Positions 9,903 through 23,464 of a DNA stretch of 64,000 bases are shown piece after piece. How positions within the stretch are numbered: position 1 is the first letter of the stretch; every line of letters starts with the position of its first letter. The notes beneath the pieces were generated by a model that saw only the letters and a program-made list of their open reading frames with translations, did not search any database and was not told the DNA's origin. The stretch lies in NCBI RefSeq assembly GCF_003349955.1, contig NZ_QLKQ01000020.1, positions 26,844 to 90,843 of the forward strand, written 5' to 3'. This DNA is from Azospirillum brasilense (GTDB lineage Bacteria > Pseudomonadota > Alphaproteobacteria > Azospirillales > Azospirillaceae). The position numbers and the translations under genes were made by a program.

Positions 9903-9906
<4 letters not shown>
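8503..9906 (+). CDS. PgtC-like periplasmic substrate-binding protein (signal sensing)
   Basis: This 467-residue protein has a signal peptide (about residues 5-32) and a class-II iron/thiamine-type binding-protein fold. It shares blocks with the importer binding protein at 17584: FWASAPDAFEVLK, a YG(L/I)(L/M)WN segment, APSRSGT and FG(V/I)G...IDF. It overlaps the downstream histidine kinase by four bases (ATGA) and is not next to a permease. That resembles Salmonella PgtC, a periplasmic protein needed for signalling by PgtB/PgtA in phosphoglycerate uptake. I infer that it presents ligand to the kinase. The annotated start is GTG at 8503; ATG at 8515 is an equally plausible start. A C-terminal alpha-helical extension of about 100 residues is shared with its paralogue. 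Confidence 0.82.
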
Positions 9907-12329
<2,423 letters not shown>

Positions 12330-12339
12330 GCGACACCGC

Positions 12340-13683
12340 ATGACCGTTCTCCTGATCGACGACGACCACGAGGTGCTGGACGCCAGCCGCCAGACGCTGG
12401 AGCTGGAAGGCTTCGCGGTGGAGGCGACGACCCGGCCCGAGGACGCCCTGGACCGGCTCGGCCCGTCCTGGCCGGGCGTGGTGGTGACCGACGTGCGCAT
12501 GCCCGGGATGGACGGCTTCGCCCTGCTGGAGCGGGTGCGCGCCGCCGACCCGGAGGTGCCGGTGGTGCTGGTGACCGGGCACGGCGACATCGCCATGGCG
12601 ATGCGCGCGGTGCGCGGCGGCGCCTACGACTTCATCGAGAAGCCGGCCGAGCCCGGCCATCTGGTGGAGGTGGTGCGCCGCGCGCTGGAGCACCGGCGGC
12701 TGGTGCTGGAGAATCGCAGCCTGCGGGCGCAGCTCGCCGGTGGCGGCTCGCTGGAGGCGCGCATCATCGGCCGCTCCACCGCCATCGAGCGGCTGCGCGC
12801 CGCCGTGGCCGGGCTGGCCGACGCGGAGGTGGACGTCCTGCTGTTCGGCGAGACCGGAACCGGCAAGGAGCTGATCGCCCGCAGCCTGCACGACGCCGGG
12901 CGGCGGCGCGCCGGCAACTTCGTCGCCCTGAACTGCGGCGCGCTGCCCGACACCATCATCGAGAGCGAGCTGTTCGGCCACGAGCCCGGCGCCTTCACCG
13001 GCGCGCAGGGCCGGCGCATCGGCAAGCTGGAGCACGCCGACGCTGGCACGCTGTTCCTCGACGAGATCGAGAGCATGCCGATGCATCTCCAGGTCAAGCT
13101 GCTGCGCGTGCTTCAGGAGCGGGTGATCGAGCGGGTCGGCGGCAACCGGCCGATCCCGCTCGACCTGCGCGTGGTCGCCGCGACCAAGGTCGATCTGCTG
13201 CGGCTGGCCGGGGAGGGCAAGTTCCGCGAGGATCTCTACTACCGCCTGAACGTGGTCACCGTCCCGCTCCCGCCCCTGCGCGAGCGGCGCGAGGACGTGC
13301 CGCTGCTGCTGCGCCATTTCCTCGACGCGGCGGCGGCCCGCTCCCGCCGCCCGGCGCCGCCGGTGGACGCGGCGGCGCTGGCCCGTCTGGCCGCCCATGG
13401 TTGGCCGGGCAATGTGCGCGAGCTGCGCAACGTCGCCGAGCGCATGGCCCTGGGCCTGGGCGACGGTCTGGCGGGCGGACCGGTGAGCGGGGCAGGGGGC
13501 GGCGGGATCGAACCCCTGGCCGAGCAGATGGACCGCATCGAAAAGCGGCTGGTCGAGGACGCGCTGGCCCGCTGCGGCGGGCGGGTCGGCGAGACGGCGG
13601 ACAAGCTGGGCATCACCCGCAAGACCCTGTACCTGAAGATGCGCCACCACGGCCTTCAGCGCGGCGACTTCACCGAGGAATGA
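12340..13683 (+). CDS. Sigma54-dependent response regulator (PgtA/DctD-like)
   Basis: This 447-residue protein is an NtrC-type activator. The receiver domain (residues 1-120) has the phospho-acceptor Asp in VVVTDVRMPGMDG. The AAA+ domain (about 140-375) has Walker A GETGTGKE, the sigma54-contact loop GAFTGA and Walker B LFLDEIES, all intact. The C-terminal Fis-type helix-turn-helix is VGETADKLGITRKTLYLKM. It is therefore expected to open sigma54 promoters. ATG 12340 was chosen because MTVLLIDDD is the usual receiver start; GTG at 12322, overlapping the kinase stop, is the alternative. Its likely target is the sigma54 promoter upstream of the ABC importer operon at 17.5 kb. Confidence 0.9.
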   Translation: MTVLLIDDDHEVLDASRQTLELEGFAVEATTRPEDALDRLGPSWPGVVVTDVRMPGMDGFALLERVRAADPEVPVVLVTGHGDIAMAMRAVRGGAYDFIEKPAEPGHLVEVVRRALEHRRLVLENRSLRAQLAGGGSLEARIIGRSTAIERLRAAVAGLADAEVDVLLFGETGTGKELIARSLHDAGRRRAGNFVALNCGALPDTIIESELFGHEPGAFTGAQGRRIGKLEHADAGTLFLDEIESMPMHLQVKLLRVLQERVIERVGGNRPIPLDLRVVAATKVDLLRLAGEGKFREDLYYRLNVVTVPLPPLRERREDVPLLLRHFLDAAAARSRRPAPPVDAAALARLAAHGWPGNVRELRNVAERMALGLGDGLAGGPVSGAGGGGIEPLAEQMDRIEKRLVEDALARCGGRVGETADKLGITRKTLYLKMRHHGLQRGDFTEE

Positions 13684-13695
13684 GAGCGGAGAGCG

Positions 13696-15366
<1,671 letters not shown>

Positions 15367-15377
<11 letters not shown>

Positions 15378-17055
15378 CCACCACCAGCGGCCCCAGCAGG
15401 GTGAGGAAGACGTTCGCCAGCGCGTAGGTGATGGCGAAGGGAACGGTCGGGATCGAGTTGCCCGCCTTGTCGAGCACTTCGCCGAAGGCGGGGTTGGCGC
15501 TCCGCGACCCGGCGAGAGCGCCGGCGAAGATGGCCGTGTTGTCGTAGCGCAGCAGATAGCGGCCGACGAACAGGGTGATGATCATCGGCACCAGCGTCAC
15601 GACCACGCCGACCAGGAAGATGCTCAGCCCGCTCTCGATCACGGTGCTGACCGCCTGCCGGCCCGATTGCAGGCCGACCACGGCGACGAAGCCGGCCAGC
15701 CCCAGGTCGCGCAGCAGCGTGGAGGCCGGTGTCGGCATGTTGCCGATGGCGAGGTTGCGGGTGCGGTACCAGCCGAACAGAAGACCGGCCAGCAGGGCGC
15801 CGCCGCCGCTGCCCAGCGTCAGCGGAATGTCGCCGATGCGGATGACGGCCAGACCGACGAGCAGGCCCAGCGCCAAGCCCAGCCCGTGGTAGATGAAGTC
15901 GGTCTTGTCGCTGGCGATGACCTCCGTCCCCACCGACGCGGCGACGCGCTGCACGTCCTCGGCGGTGCCGTAGAGCGTGACGACGTCGCCCGCCTCGATC
16001 ACCGTATCGGGGGCGATCGGCAATGGCCGGTCGCTCCGCTTGAGGCCGGTCACATAGACGCCGTGGTACAGGTTGGCCGAGGACAGCTTGCGGATCTCGG
16101 CGACGGTGCGGTGCACGAAGGCGGGGTTGGTGATGGCGACGTCGCGCACCAGCATGATGAGGTCCATGCCCTGCGAGGACTGAAGCTCCGGGCCGAGCGT
16201 GTCGGCGAGGCCGACCACTCCGGACCGCCGTCCGACCAGCAGCACGACGTCCCCGGCCTCCAGCCGCAGGTCCGGCTGCAATCCGATCAGCGCGTTGTTG
16301 CGCTTCACCCGCTCGACGCTGACCGGACCGTCGGCGGAGTCCGCCTCGATCTGCGCCACCGTCCGCCCGGCCGCCCGCTCGATCCGGTACAGACGCCCGA
16401 CCAGGGGCGGCATGGCGTATTCCTCGCCGCGCGCCAGAAAATGGGCCCCGGCCAGCATCGCGCTTTCCGCCTTGATGGCGTCGTCGCGGATGCCGCGCTT
16501 CATGATCCAGGGCAGAAGGTTGACGCAGACCAGGATGGCGCCGAACGATCCGAAGATGTAGGTGACGGCGTAGCCGACCGCGACGTTGCCCTGGAGGCGC
16601 TGCACCTCCTCCGCCGGCAGCCCGAGCTTGCCGATGGCCGAGCTGGCCGTGCCGATGATCGCCGACTGGGTCAGCCCGCCGGACGCGATGCCCGCCGCAA
16701 GACCTTTGTCGAGGCCGAGCAGGCGCGCCATGATCACGACGGTGGCCAGACCGCTGACCGCCAGGACCACCGCCAGGATGATTTCGCGGATCGACTGCCG
16801 GCCGAGCGATTGAAAGAACTTTGGCCCGCTTTCAAAGCCGACCGCGTAAATGAACAGAGCGAAGAGAACGGCTTTGACGCCGTTGTCGACCGACACGCCG
16901 ATCTGGCTGATCACCACGGCGACCAGCAATGATCCGGCGACGCCGCCAAGCTGAAATTTGCCGAATTGAAATTTACCGATCCAGTAGCCGCCGGCCAGGG
17001 AGAGAAATAACGCGATTTCCGGGGATTGGTTGACGATCGAATGGAGCCATGACAT
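15367..17055 (-). CDS. aspT: Aspartate:alanine antiporter (AspT family)
   Basis: This 562-residue protein has the AspT layout: an N-terminal membrane half (about residues 10-175), a central cytoplasmic part with two RCK_C/TrkA-C-type domains (about 205-370, each with an LxxGDVV motif) and a C-terminal membrane half (about 385-560). The family exchanges external aspartate for internal alanine electrogenically. Pairing with aspartate 4-decarboxylase just downstream strongly supports that substrate over related glutamate or unknown AAE-family carriers. The start at 17055 is preceded by GAAGGA. Upstream is a 528-bp region shared divergently with the ABC importer operon. Confidence 0.9.
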
Positions 17056-17448
17056 GGCGATTCCTTCAAAAGTTCATTTTGCGCGCGCATCGTTGATCGG
17101 AAAGTCCGTCAAGTGAAATAGCAATCGTGATCGGCGGTCAAGGTGCGCAAATCTGCTCTATAAACGATAATATTTTTGGGAATACGGTTGTGTTTTAATG
17201 TATGAACGAGTTCTATTGTTTTTTATCAGCGGTTTGCCGGATGAGTGCCATTGGTTTTTGTTTTAAATATTCTGTCTCATCACCGATGCGCCGCATAATC
17301 CCATTCAAGGAGAGGTTGGATACTTTGAAAGGCGGTAACGCTTTTGGCCGCGCCGTCGCCTTCTTCGTTGCCCGGCTTGCCGCTGTGCGGGGCTGATCTC
17401 CGCGCCAAGGTGACGATGCCCCGGGACCGGTCCATCCTGTTCCCGCCG

Positions 17449-17489
17449 TTACCCATCGCACGCACCCGATGTTACCGGCTTTACCCATC
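17449..17489 (+). promoter_or_regulatory. Candidate enhancer (UAS) for the sigma54 regulator
   Basis: TTACCCATC occurs at 17449-17457 and 17481-17489, 32 bp apart (about three helical turns), with a third related GTTACC at 17471-17476. The elements lie roughly 65-105 bp upstream of the predicted start site, the usual place for NtrC-type binding. The identity of the binding protein is inferred. Confidence 0.5.
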
Positions 17490-17528
17490 CTCCCGGCGCG
17501 AGCCCAGTGAATTCGCCTGCGAACGGTC

Positions 17529-17544
17529 TGGCACGCGGATTGCT
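17529..17544 (+). promoter_or_regulatory. Sigma54 (-24/-12) promoter of the ABC importer operon
   Basis: TGGCACGCGGATTGCT matches the consensus TGGCAC-N5-TTGCW at every defined position, with GG at 17530-17531 and GC at 17542-17543 at the required spacing. Transcription would start near 17555, just before the ribosome site GGGAGGA and the ATG at 17584. A sigma54 activator is encoded 4 kb upstream. Confidence 0.88.
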
Positions 17545-17583
17545 GAAAGATCACGCAGAAAAACACTGGGAGGAACCATACCT

Positions 17584-18930
17584 ATGTCTCGCACGCTGCA
17601 CGGCGTCGCGGCCGCCCTGGCCGTCCTGCTCGCTTCCAGCACCGCCGCCTTCGCCCAGGACCCGTCGGGCAAGCTGGTCGTCGTCACCTCCTTCCCGAAG
17701 GACCTGACCAGCGCCTTCCAGCAGGCCTTCCAGAAGGCCTATCCGAAGGTCACGCTGGAGGTCCTGAACCGCAACACCAACGCGGGCGTGAAGTATCTCC
17801 AGGAGACGGCGTCGAACAACGGCACCGACCTGTTCTGGGCCTCCGCCCCCGACGCCTTCGAGGTTCTGAAGGGCGCCAACCTGCTGCAGGCCTACAAGCC
17901 GAAGGTCGAGGGCATTCCGGAGAAGGTCGGCGCCTACCCGATCAACGATCCGGAGGGCATGTACGCCGGCTTCGCCGCCTCGGGCTACGGCATCATGTGG
18001 AACAGCCGCTACATGAAGGCCAACGAGCTGCCGGCCCCCAAGGAGTGGTCGGACCTCGCCAAGCCGGTCTATTACGACCACGTCGCCATCTCCGCCCCGT
18101 CGCGCTCGGGCACCACGCACCTGACCATCGAAACCATCCTCCAGGGCGAGGGCTGGGAGAAGGGCTGGCGGACCAACAAGGAGATCGCCGGCAACTACCG
18201 CACCATCACCGAGCGCAGCTTCGGTGTGCCGGACGGCGTGAACTCCGGCAGCTTCGGCATCGGCATCGTGATCGACTTCTTCGCGCTGTCGTCCCAGGCC
18301 TCGGGTTTCCCGGTGGAGTTCGTCTATCCGACGGTCACCACCATCGTGCCGGCCAACATCGGCATCGTGAAGAACGCCCCCAACAAGGCCGCCGCCGAGA
18401 CCTTCGTCGACTTCATCCTGTCGCCGCAGGGCCAGGAGGTGCTGCTGCAGCCGGCCATCCGCCGCCTGCCGGTCAACCCGGCCACCTACGCCAAAGCCCC
18501 GGCCGACTACCCGAACCCGTTCAAGGACACCTCGCTGGGCTCGCAGGTGAACTTCGACGTCGAGGTGTCGCAGGCCCGCTACAACGTGGTGGACGCGCTG
18601 TTCGACCAGCTCATCACCTTCCAGCTCGACGGGCTGAAGGCGGCGACCCGCGCCATCCATCAGGCCGACGCCGCGCTGGCCAAGAAGCCCAACGACAAGG
18701 CCAAGGCGCTGCTGGCCGAGGCGCGCGACCTCGTCGCCGCCATGCCGGTGACCGCCCAGGAGGCCGCCGACCCGCAGCTCGCCGGCGCCTTCACGGTGGA
18801 GCGCAAGAGCGCCACCGACGCCGTGCCGGAGCGTCAGGCCCAGGTCGAGCAGAAGTGGGCCGCCTTCGCCAAGGACAACTACGCCGCCGCCCGCAAGAAG
18901 GCCGAAGAGGCCCTGGCGCTGGCCCGCTGA
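17584..18930 (+). CDS. ABC transporter periplasmic substrate-binding protein
   Basis: This 448-residue protein starts with a clear signal peptide (MSRTLHGVAAALAVLLASST, cleavage after AFA-Q near residue 24). It has a class-II binding-protein fold of the iron(III)/thiamine/phosphonate-type group. It is a paralogue of the sensing protein at 8503, with shared blocks FWASAPDAFEVLK, YPINDPEG, APSRSGT and RRLPVNP. It begins a four- or five-gene operon with the permease, the ATPase and two phosphatases. A phosphorylated small organic acid such as phosphoglycerate is a reasonable ligand guess, based on the PgtCBA-like control genes and the phosphatases; this is inference. The strong ribosome site GGGAGGA fixes the start over the longer ORF. 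Confidence 0.9.
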   Translation: MSRTLHGVAAALAVLLASSTAAFAQDPSGKLVVVTSFPKDLTSAFQQAFQKAYPKVTLEVLNRNTNAGVKYLQETASNNGTDLFWASAPDAFEVLKGANLLQAYKPKVEGIPEKVGAYPINDPEGMYAGFAASGYGIMWNSRYMKANELPAPKEWSDLAKPVYYDHVAISAPSRSGTTHLTIETILQGEGWEKGWRTNKEIAGNYRTITERSFGVPDGVNSGSFGIGIVIDFFALSSQASGFPVEFVYPTVTTIVPANIGIVKNAPNKAAAETFVDFILSPQGQEVLLQPAIRRLPVNPATYAKAPADYPNPFKDTSLGSQVNFDVEVSQARYNVVDALFDQLITFQLDGLKAATRAIHQADAALAKKPNDKAKALLAEARDLVAAMPVTAQEAADPQLAGAFTVERKSATDAVPERQAQVEQKWAAFAKDNYAAARKKAEEALALAR

Positions 18931-19005
18931 CCCGAGCGTGACGGGAGGGGCGCCCCGCGCGGGCGTTCCTCCCCGCCTTCTCCCCCGATACCATTGGGCT
19001 GAACC

Positions 19006-20718
19006 ATGACGTCTCTTGCGCTCACGCGCGAAAGCATCGCGCGCGTGCGGCCGGGGCCGGCGGTGGCGGCTGTGCTGATCGCGCTGTTCCTGCTGCTGTT
19101 CCTCGTCGTGCCGGTCGTCCAGGTCATCTTCGTCGCCTTCCAGGACAAGACGACCGGGGCCTTCACCCTGATCAACTTCGCTGACTTCTTCCAGAACGAC
19201 CTGTTCATGCGGTCGTTCTGGAACTCCTTCTACGTCTCCGCCATGTCGGTGGTGGTGGCGAGCGCGCTGGCCCTGCCGCTGGCCTACCTGACGACGCGGT
19301 TCGAGTTCCGCGGCGCGGTGCTGATCCAGAGCCTGGGCATCATCCCGCTGATCATGCCGCCCTTCATCGGCGCCGTGGCGATGCAGCTCCTGTTCGGGCG
19401 CAACGGCACGGTCAACCTGCTGCTGCGCGACCATTTCGGCATCTCCATCCCGTTCATGGAGGGGCTGAACGGCGTCATCTTCGTGCAGAGCATCCACTAT
19501 TTCCCGTTCATCCTCATCAACCTGTCGGCCAGCCTGAAGAACATCGACCGGGCGATGGAGGAATCGGCGCAGAACCTGGGCTGCCACGGCTTCCGGCTGT
19601 TCCGCCGCATCGTCTTCCCGCTGGCCATGCCGGGCTACGTCGCCGGCGCGTCGCTGGTCTTCATCAAGGTGTTCGACGACCTCGGCACGCCGCTGCTGCT
19701 CAACGTCAACGACATGCTGGCGCCGCAGGCCTACCTGCGCATCTCCTCCATCGGCATCGCCGACCCGATGGGCTACGTGATCTCGGTGGTGCTGATCGTC
19801 TGCTCGCTGCTGGCCCTGTGGGTGTCGGCGCTGGCGATGAAGGGCAAGGACTACGCGACCGTCCAGCGCGGCGGCGGCGGTCTGGCGCGGCGGCGCATGA
19901 AGCCGCTGGAGCTGGTGGCGGCCTACGCGGTCGTGCTGCTGATCCTGGTGCTGGTGCTGGCGCCGCACATCGGCCTGACCCTGCTGTCCTTCGCGACGAT
20001 CTGGTCCTTCAGCCCGTTCCCCGACGCCTTCACGATGAAGCATTACGGGACGGTCTTCCTGGAGAGCGGCCAGTACATCACCAACACGCTGCTCTACGCC
20101 TCGCTGGCCGCACTGCTCGATGTGGTGATCGGCACGGCCATCGCCTATCTGGTGCTGCGCAGCAAGCTGCCGGGCCGGCAATGGCTGGACTACATCGCCA
20201 TGGCGGCGCTGGCCGTGCCGGGCGTGGTGCTGGGCATCGGCTATCTGCGCAGCTTCTACGACGTGCCCATGCCCTTCACCGGGCAGCCGCTGTCCGGCTT
20301 CTGGCTGATCCTGGTCTTCGCGCTGGCGATCCGCCGCCTGCCCTACGCGCTGCGCGCCTGCACCGCGGCCCTGCAGCAGGTCAGCAACTCGCTGGAGGAG
20401 GCGGCCGAGAATCTGGGCGCCACCAAGCTGCGCACCATCAGCCGCGTGGTCGTGCCGCTGATGTCCGGCGGCATCCTGGCCGGCTTCGTCACCAGCTTCG
20501 CCACCGCGGCGGTCGAGCTGTCGGCGACCATCATGCTGGTCCATTCGCAGAGCGACGCGCCGCTGGCCTACGGCCTCTACGTCTACATGCAGTCGGCGGC
20601 CGGGCGCGGTCCCGGGGCGGCGCTGGGCGTCTTCGCCGTCGTCATCGTCGGGCTGGGCACCTACCTGTCGCACGTCATCATCGAGCGGGGCCGGCGCGAG
20701 CGCGGCCAGGACCATTGA
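19006..20718 (+). CDS. ABC transporter permease (fused two-domain, FbpB/ThiP type)
   Basis: This 570-residue inner-membrane permease contains two copies of the binding-protein-dependent transport domain. Each has an EAA loop: EESAQNLGCHGFRLFRRIVF (near residue 185) and EEAAENLGATKLRTISRVVV (near residue 465). About twelve transmembrane helices are predictable. Fusion of the two permease halves is usual for the iron(III)/thiamine/2-aminoethylphosphonate group. It lies 75 bp after the binding-protein gene and 14 bp before the ATPase gene, so it is part of the same operon. Confidence 0.92.
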   Translation: MTSLALTRESIARVRPGPAVAAVLIALFLLLFLVVPVVQVIFVAFQDKTTGAFTLINFADFFQNDLFMRSFWNSFYVSAMSVVVASALALPLAYLTTRFEFRGAVLIQSLGIIPLIMPPFIGAVAMQLLFGRNGTVNLLLRDHFGISIPFMEGLNGVIFVQSIHYFPFILINLSASLKNIDRAMEESAQNLGCHGFRLFRRIVFPLAMPGYVAGASLVFIKVFDDLGTPLLLNVNDMLAPQAYLRISSIGIADPMGYVISVVLIVCSLLALWVSALAMKGKDYATVQRGGGGLARRRMKPLELVAAYAVVLLILVLVLAPHIGLTLLSFATIWSFSPFPDAFTMKHYGTVFLESGQYITNTLLYASLAALLDVVIGTAIAYLVLRSKLPGRQWLDYIAMAALAVPGVVLGIGYLRSFYDVPMPFTGQPLSGFWLILVFALAIRRLPYALRACTAALQQVSNSLEEAAENLGATKLRTISRVVVPLMSGGILAGFVTSFATAAVELSATIMLVHSQSDAPLAYGLYVYMQSAAGRGPGAALGVFAVVIVGLGTYLSHVIIERGRRERGQDH

Positions 20719-20732
20719 GGGGAACCGCCACC

Positions 20733-21863
20733 ATGAACCATCAATTCTCCCCCACCTCCCTGGCCGCCGGGATGGAGAGCGTCGGCGTCCGCATCGACGG
20801 CGTGGACCTGTCCTACGGCAGCCACCGCGTGCTGAAGGACATCCATCTCGACATCAAGCCGGGCGAGTTCTTCGCCTTCCTCGGCCCGTCGGGCTGCGGC
20901 AAGACCACGCTGCTGCGGCTGATCGCCGGCTTCAACACGGCGCAGCGCGGGGCAGTGACGATCGGCGGGCGCGACATCTCGGGCCTGCCGGCGCACAAGC
21001 GCGACGTCGGCATGGTGTTCCAGAGCTACGCGCTGTGGCCGCACATGACGGTGCGCCGCAACGTCGCCTTCGGGCTGGAGGAGCGGCGCGTGCCGCGCGC
21101 GGAGATCGAGCGGCGGGTGGACGCGGCGCTCGACCTCGTCGGGCTGAAGCATCTGGCCGACCGCCGGCCGTCGCAACTGTCCGGCGGCCAGCAGCAGCGC
21201 GTCGCGCTCGCCCGCACCATCGTGATCGAGCCGAAGGTGCTTCTGCTGGACGAGCCGTTGTCGAACCTGGACGCCAAGCTGCGCGTGCAGATGCGCCAGG
21301 AGCTGCTGAGCCTCCAGCGCAAGCTGGGGCTGACCACCATCTTCGTCACCCACGACCAGGAGGAGGCCAACACCATCTGCGACCGCATCGCGGTGATGGA
21401 GGACGGCATCGTCCAGCAGGTCGGCACTCCGCAGGAGCTGTACGACCACCCGGCCAACCTGTTCGTCGCCGGCTTCCTCGGCACCGCCAACGTCCTGGAG
21501 GGGCAGGTGCGCGCCGTGGACGGCGGGACGGCCTTCGTCACGGGCGGCGGCGTGGCGATCCCGCTGCCGCGCGGCGTGGAGCCGGGAGCCGAGGGCAAGC
21601 TGATGTTCCGGCCGCAGAACCTGTTCATCCACCAGGAGGATGGGCGCCAGGATGGCGGGGCGCCGCGCGCCGGCCATGTCCGGCTGGTGGGCGTGGTGCG
21701 GCACCGCGAGTTCCTGGGCGCCTCGATCCGCTACGCGGTGGACATCGGGGGGCAGCAGGTGCAGGTTGACGCCCCGCACCAGGCCGGCGACGCGCTGCTG
21801 CCGACCGACACCCCGATCACCCTCGACCTCGCGGCCGACAAGGCCCGCTTCCTGCGCCGATAG
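20733..21863 (+). CDS. ABC transporter ATP-binding protein
   Basis: This 376-residue ATPase of the MalK/PotA/FbpC type energises the adjacent permease. Walker A is GPSGCGKTT (near residue 52), the Q-loop is VFQSYALWPHM, the signature is LSGGQQQR (near residue 150), Walker B is LLLDEPLSNLDA and the switch histidine lies in VTHDQEE. A C-terminal regulatory TOBE domain (about residues 285-375) is present. The start at 20733 follows a GAGGGGAA ribosome site 10 bp upstream and lies 14 bp after the permease stop. Confidence 0.93.
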   Translation: MNHQFSPTSLAAGMESVGVRIDGVDLSYGSHRVLKDIHLDIKPGEFFAFLGPSGCGKTTLLRLIAGFNTAQRGAVTIGGRDISGLPAHKRDVGMVFQSYALWPHMTVRRNVAFGLEERRVPRAEIERRVDAALDLVGLKHLADRRPSQLSGGQQQRVALARTIVIEPKVLLLDEPLSNLDAKLRVQMRQELLSLQRKLGLTTIFVTHDQEEANTICDRIAVMEDGIVQQVGTPQELYDHPANLFVAGFLGTANVLEGQVRAVDGGTAFVTGGGVAIPLPRGVEPGAEGKLMFRPQNLFIHQEDGRQDGGAPRAGHVRLVGVVRHREFLGASIRYAVDIGGQQVQVDAPHQAGDALLPTDTPITLDLAADKARFLRR

Positions 21864-21876
21864 GAGTCGCATTCCG

Positions 21877-22572
21877 GTGACCAGCCTTCCCAACCGCAAG
21901 TCCTTGCGTGCCGTCGCCTTCGACCTCGACGGCACGCTGGTGGACAGCGCCGCCGACCTGATGCACGCCTCCAACGCCCTGCTCGCCGAGCTGGGCCGCC
22001 CGCCGGTCGATCTGCCGGCGGTGCGCTCCTTCATCGGCGACGGGGTGGCCAAGCTGGTGGAGCGGGTCCTGACCGCCACCGGCGGCCTGCCCGGAGCGGA
22101 GGAGACGGCGGCCCACACCCGCCGCTTCCTGGCCATCTACGAGGCCGACCCCAGCGCCCACAGCGCGCTCTATCCCGGCGTGGCGGAGACGCTGACGGCG
22201 CTGGCGGCGGCCGGGCTGACACTGGGGGTGTGCACCAACAAGCCGATGGCGGCGACGCGGCGGCTGCTCGCCGACCTCGGCATCGCCGACCGCTTCGCGG
22301 CGGTGGTCGGCGGCGACAGCTTCCCCACCCGCAAGCCCTCGCCGGAACCGGTGCTCGGCCTGCTCGCCCTGATGGATGTCCGGCCGGAGGAGACCGTTTT
22401 CGTCGGCGACAACGAGCATGACGTGGCCGCCGCCCGCGCCGCCGGGGTGGCGCGGGTGCTGGTGCTGCGCTACGGCTACGCGCGGGTGCCGCTCGACAGC
22501 CTTCCCCACGACGGCATCCTGGAGCGCTTCGGCGACCTGACGGGGGCGCTGTCCGCGACCTCCCCATGCTGA
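21877..22572 (+). CDS. HAD-superfamily phosphatase (phosphoglycolate phosphatase-like)
   Basis: This 231-residue protein has the HAD motifs of the Gph family. The nucleophile is in FDLDGTLVDS (near residue 20), motif II is CTNKP, the motif III lysine is in FPTRKPSP and motif IV is VGDNEHDV. A cap domain lies between motifs I and II. It probably dephosphorylates a small phospho-acid in the cytoplasm. The GTG start at 21877 follows TAGGAG by nine bases. It is 13 bp downstream of the ATPase gene and overlaps the next phosphatase by seven bases, so it is very likely co-transcribed with the importer. This suggests that the imported compound carries, or acquires, a phosphate. Confidence 0.85.
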   Translation: MTSLPNRKSLRAVAFDLDGTLVDSAADLMHASNALLAELGRPPVDLPAVRSFIGDGVAKLVERVLTATGGLPGAEETAAHTRRFLAIYEADPSAHSALYPGVAETLTALAAAGLTLGVCTNKPMAATRRLLADLGIADRFAAVVGGDSFPTRKPSPEPVLGLLALMDVRPEETVFVGDNEHDVAAARAAGVARVLVLRYGYARVPLDSLPHDGILERFGDLTGALSATSPC

Positions 22573-23120
22573 ACCGTCTCGTCTTCTGCCGGCATGGCGA
22601 GACGGAGAGCAACGTCGGCGGCTGGCTGGCCGGGTCGCGCGACGTGTCGTTGACCGAGCGCGGGTGGGCGCAGGCCCACGCCGCCGCCGCGGCGCTGGCC
22701 GCCCAGGGGGCTCCGGTCGTCGCCATTCACTCCAGCCCGCAGCGGCGCGCGATGGAGACCGCCGGCGTCATCGGCGCGGCGCTGGGTCTTCCGGTGACCG
22801 TCGTTCCCGGTCTGGAGGAGCGGCGCTGGGGCGATCTGGAAGGCGGCGCCGTGCCGGGGGATCTCCTGCGCGAGGAGGTGCCGGGTGGTGAAAGCCTCAC
22901 CGCTTTCCAGGCCCGCGTCGCCGCGGCCTTGAACGGCTTGCCGGTTCCGGCGGACGGGCGGCCGCCGCTGGTGGTGGCGCACGCCGGCACGTGGCACGCC
23001 CTGTGCCGCTGGCTGGGCCTCGCCCCGGACACGCTCTGGCCGCCCAACGCGATGCCTGTCACGCTGGAGCGCGCCGGATTTTTTGAACGCGTCGGAGTGC
23101 CGGTCAGCGGATCTCGATGA
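22566..23120 (+). CDS. Histidine phosphatase family protein
   Basis: This 184-residue protein belongs to the phosphoglycerate mutase/CobC-type histidine phosphatases. The catalytic RHG is in FCRHGETESNVGG (near residue 9), the second-half histidine is in VVAHAGTWHAL, and EERRWGDLEG matches the family acid residue region. It overlaps the HAD phosphatase gene by seven bases and ends the importer operon. A role in dephosphorylating or isomerising an imported phospho-acid fits the context; alpha-ribazole phosphatase or a housekeeping role is possible. The product overlaps the 3' end of a convergent small ORF by 17 bp. Confidence 0.85.
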   Translation: MLNRLVFCRHGETESNVGGWLAGSRDVSLTERGWAQAHAAAAALAAQGAPVVAIHSSPQRRAMETAGVIGAALGLPVTVVPGLEERRWGDLEGGAVPGDLLREEVPGGESLTAFQARVAAALNGLPVPADGRPPLVVAHAGTWHALCRWLGLAPDTLWPPNAMPVTLERAGFFERVGVPVSGSR

Positions 23121-23268
23121 GGTCCGTCAGCTCGCGCACGACCAGCTCCAGACTGTCGGCCACCGCCTCGCAGGACACCCGTTCCTCCGGGGTGGTGAAG
23201 TCGGCGGAGCGCAGCGTGGCGATCTGCTCCTTCAACCGGCCGATGTAGGCGATCAGCTTTTCTTCCAT
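23104..23268 (-). CDS. Small conserved hypothetical protein, 54 aa
   Basis: The product begins MEEKLIAYIGRLKEQIATLR and is mostly acidic and helical, probably a short coiled coil. I recognise no named family. The start at 23268 is chosen over upstream codons because the helical segment begins there. It converges with and slightly overlaps the histidine phosphatase gene. Similar short helical ORFs next to tRNA genes are common in this group, but no function can be given. Confidence 0.55.
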   Translation of the reverse strand: MEEKLIAYIGRLKEQIATLRSADFTTPEERVSCEAVADSLELVVRELTDLIEIR

Positions 23269-23464
23269 GCCCGGACCCCGTGGCGCGAGAGGCTTCCCGC
23301 TACGATAACAGGCGAGCGGGGGCTTTGGCGCCCGGATTCTCCGCCGAAGGGCGGATTTACGGTTGCAGCAACGATGCGGAGAAAGAAAGGTGAACGAGGC
23401 GCGGCGGAGCGACGGACGGCTCCCGGCGCTGTGCATCGCTCAGGCTTTTGGAAAGTAGGAAAAA

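Larger units (their letters stand above)
17056..17583. other. Divergent intergenic region aspT / ABC importer operon
   Basis: The half next to aspT (about 17060-17340) is clearly AT-richer than the surrounding genes and probably holds the aspT promoter; I could not choose boxes with confidence. The other half carries the repeated TTACCC elements and the sigma54 promoter listed separately. I see no gene here; short ORFs lack codon bias and ribosome sites. Confidence 0.6.

Noticed and set aside
17551..20715. A long minus-strand ORF opposite the ABC importer genes
   Set aside because: The plus strand encodes a complete importer; the antisense frame is an artefact of high third-position GC.
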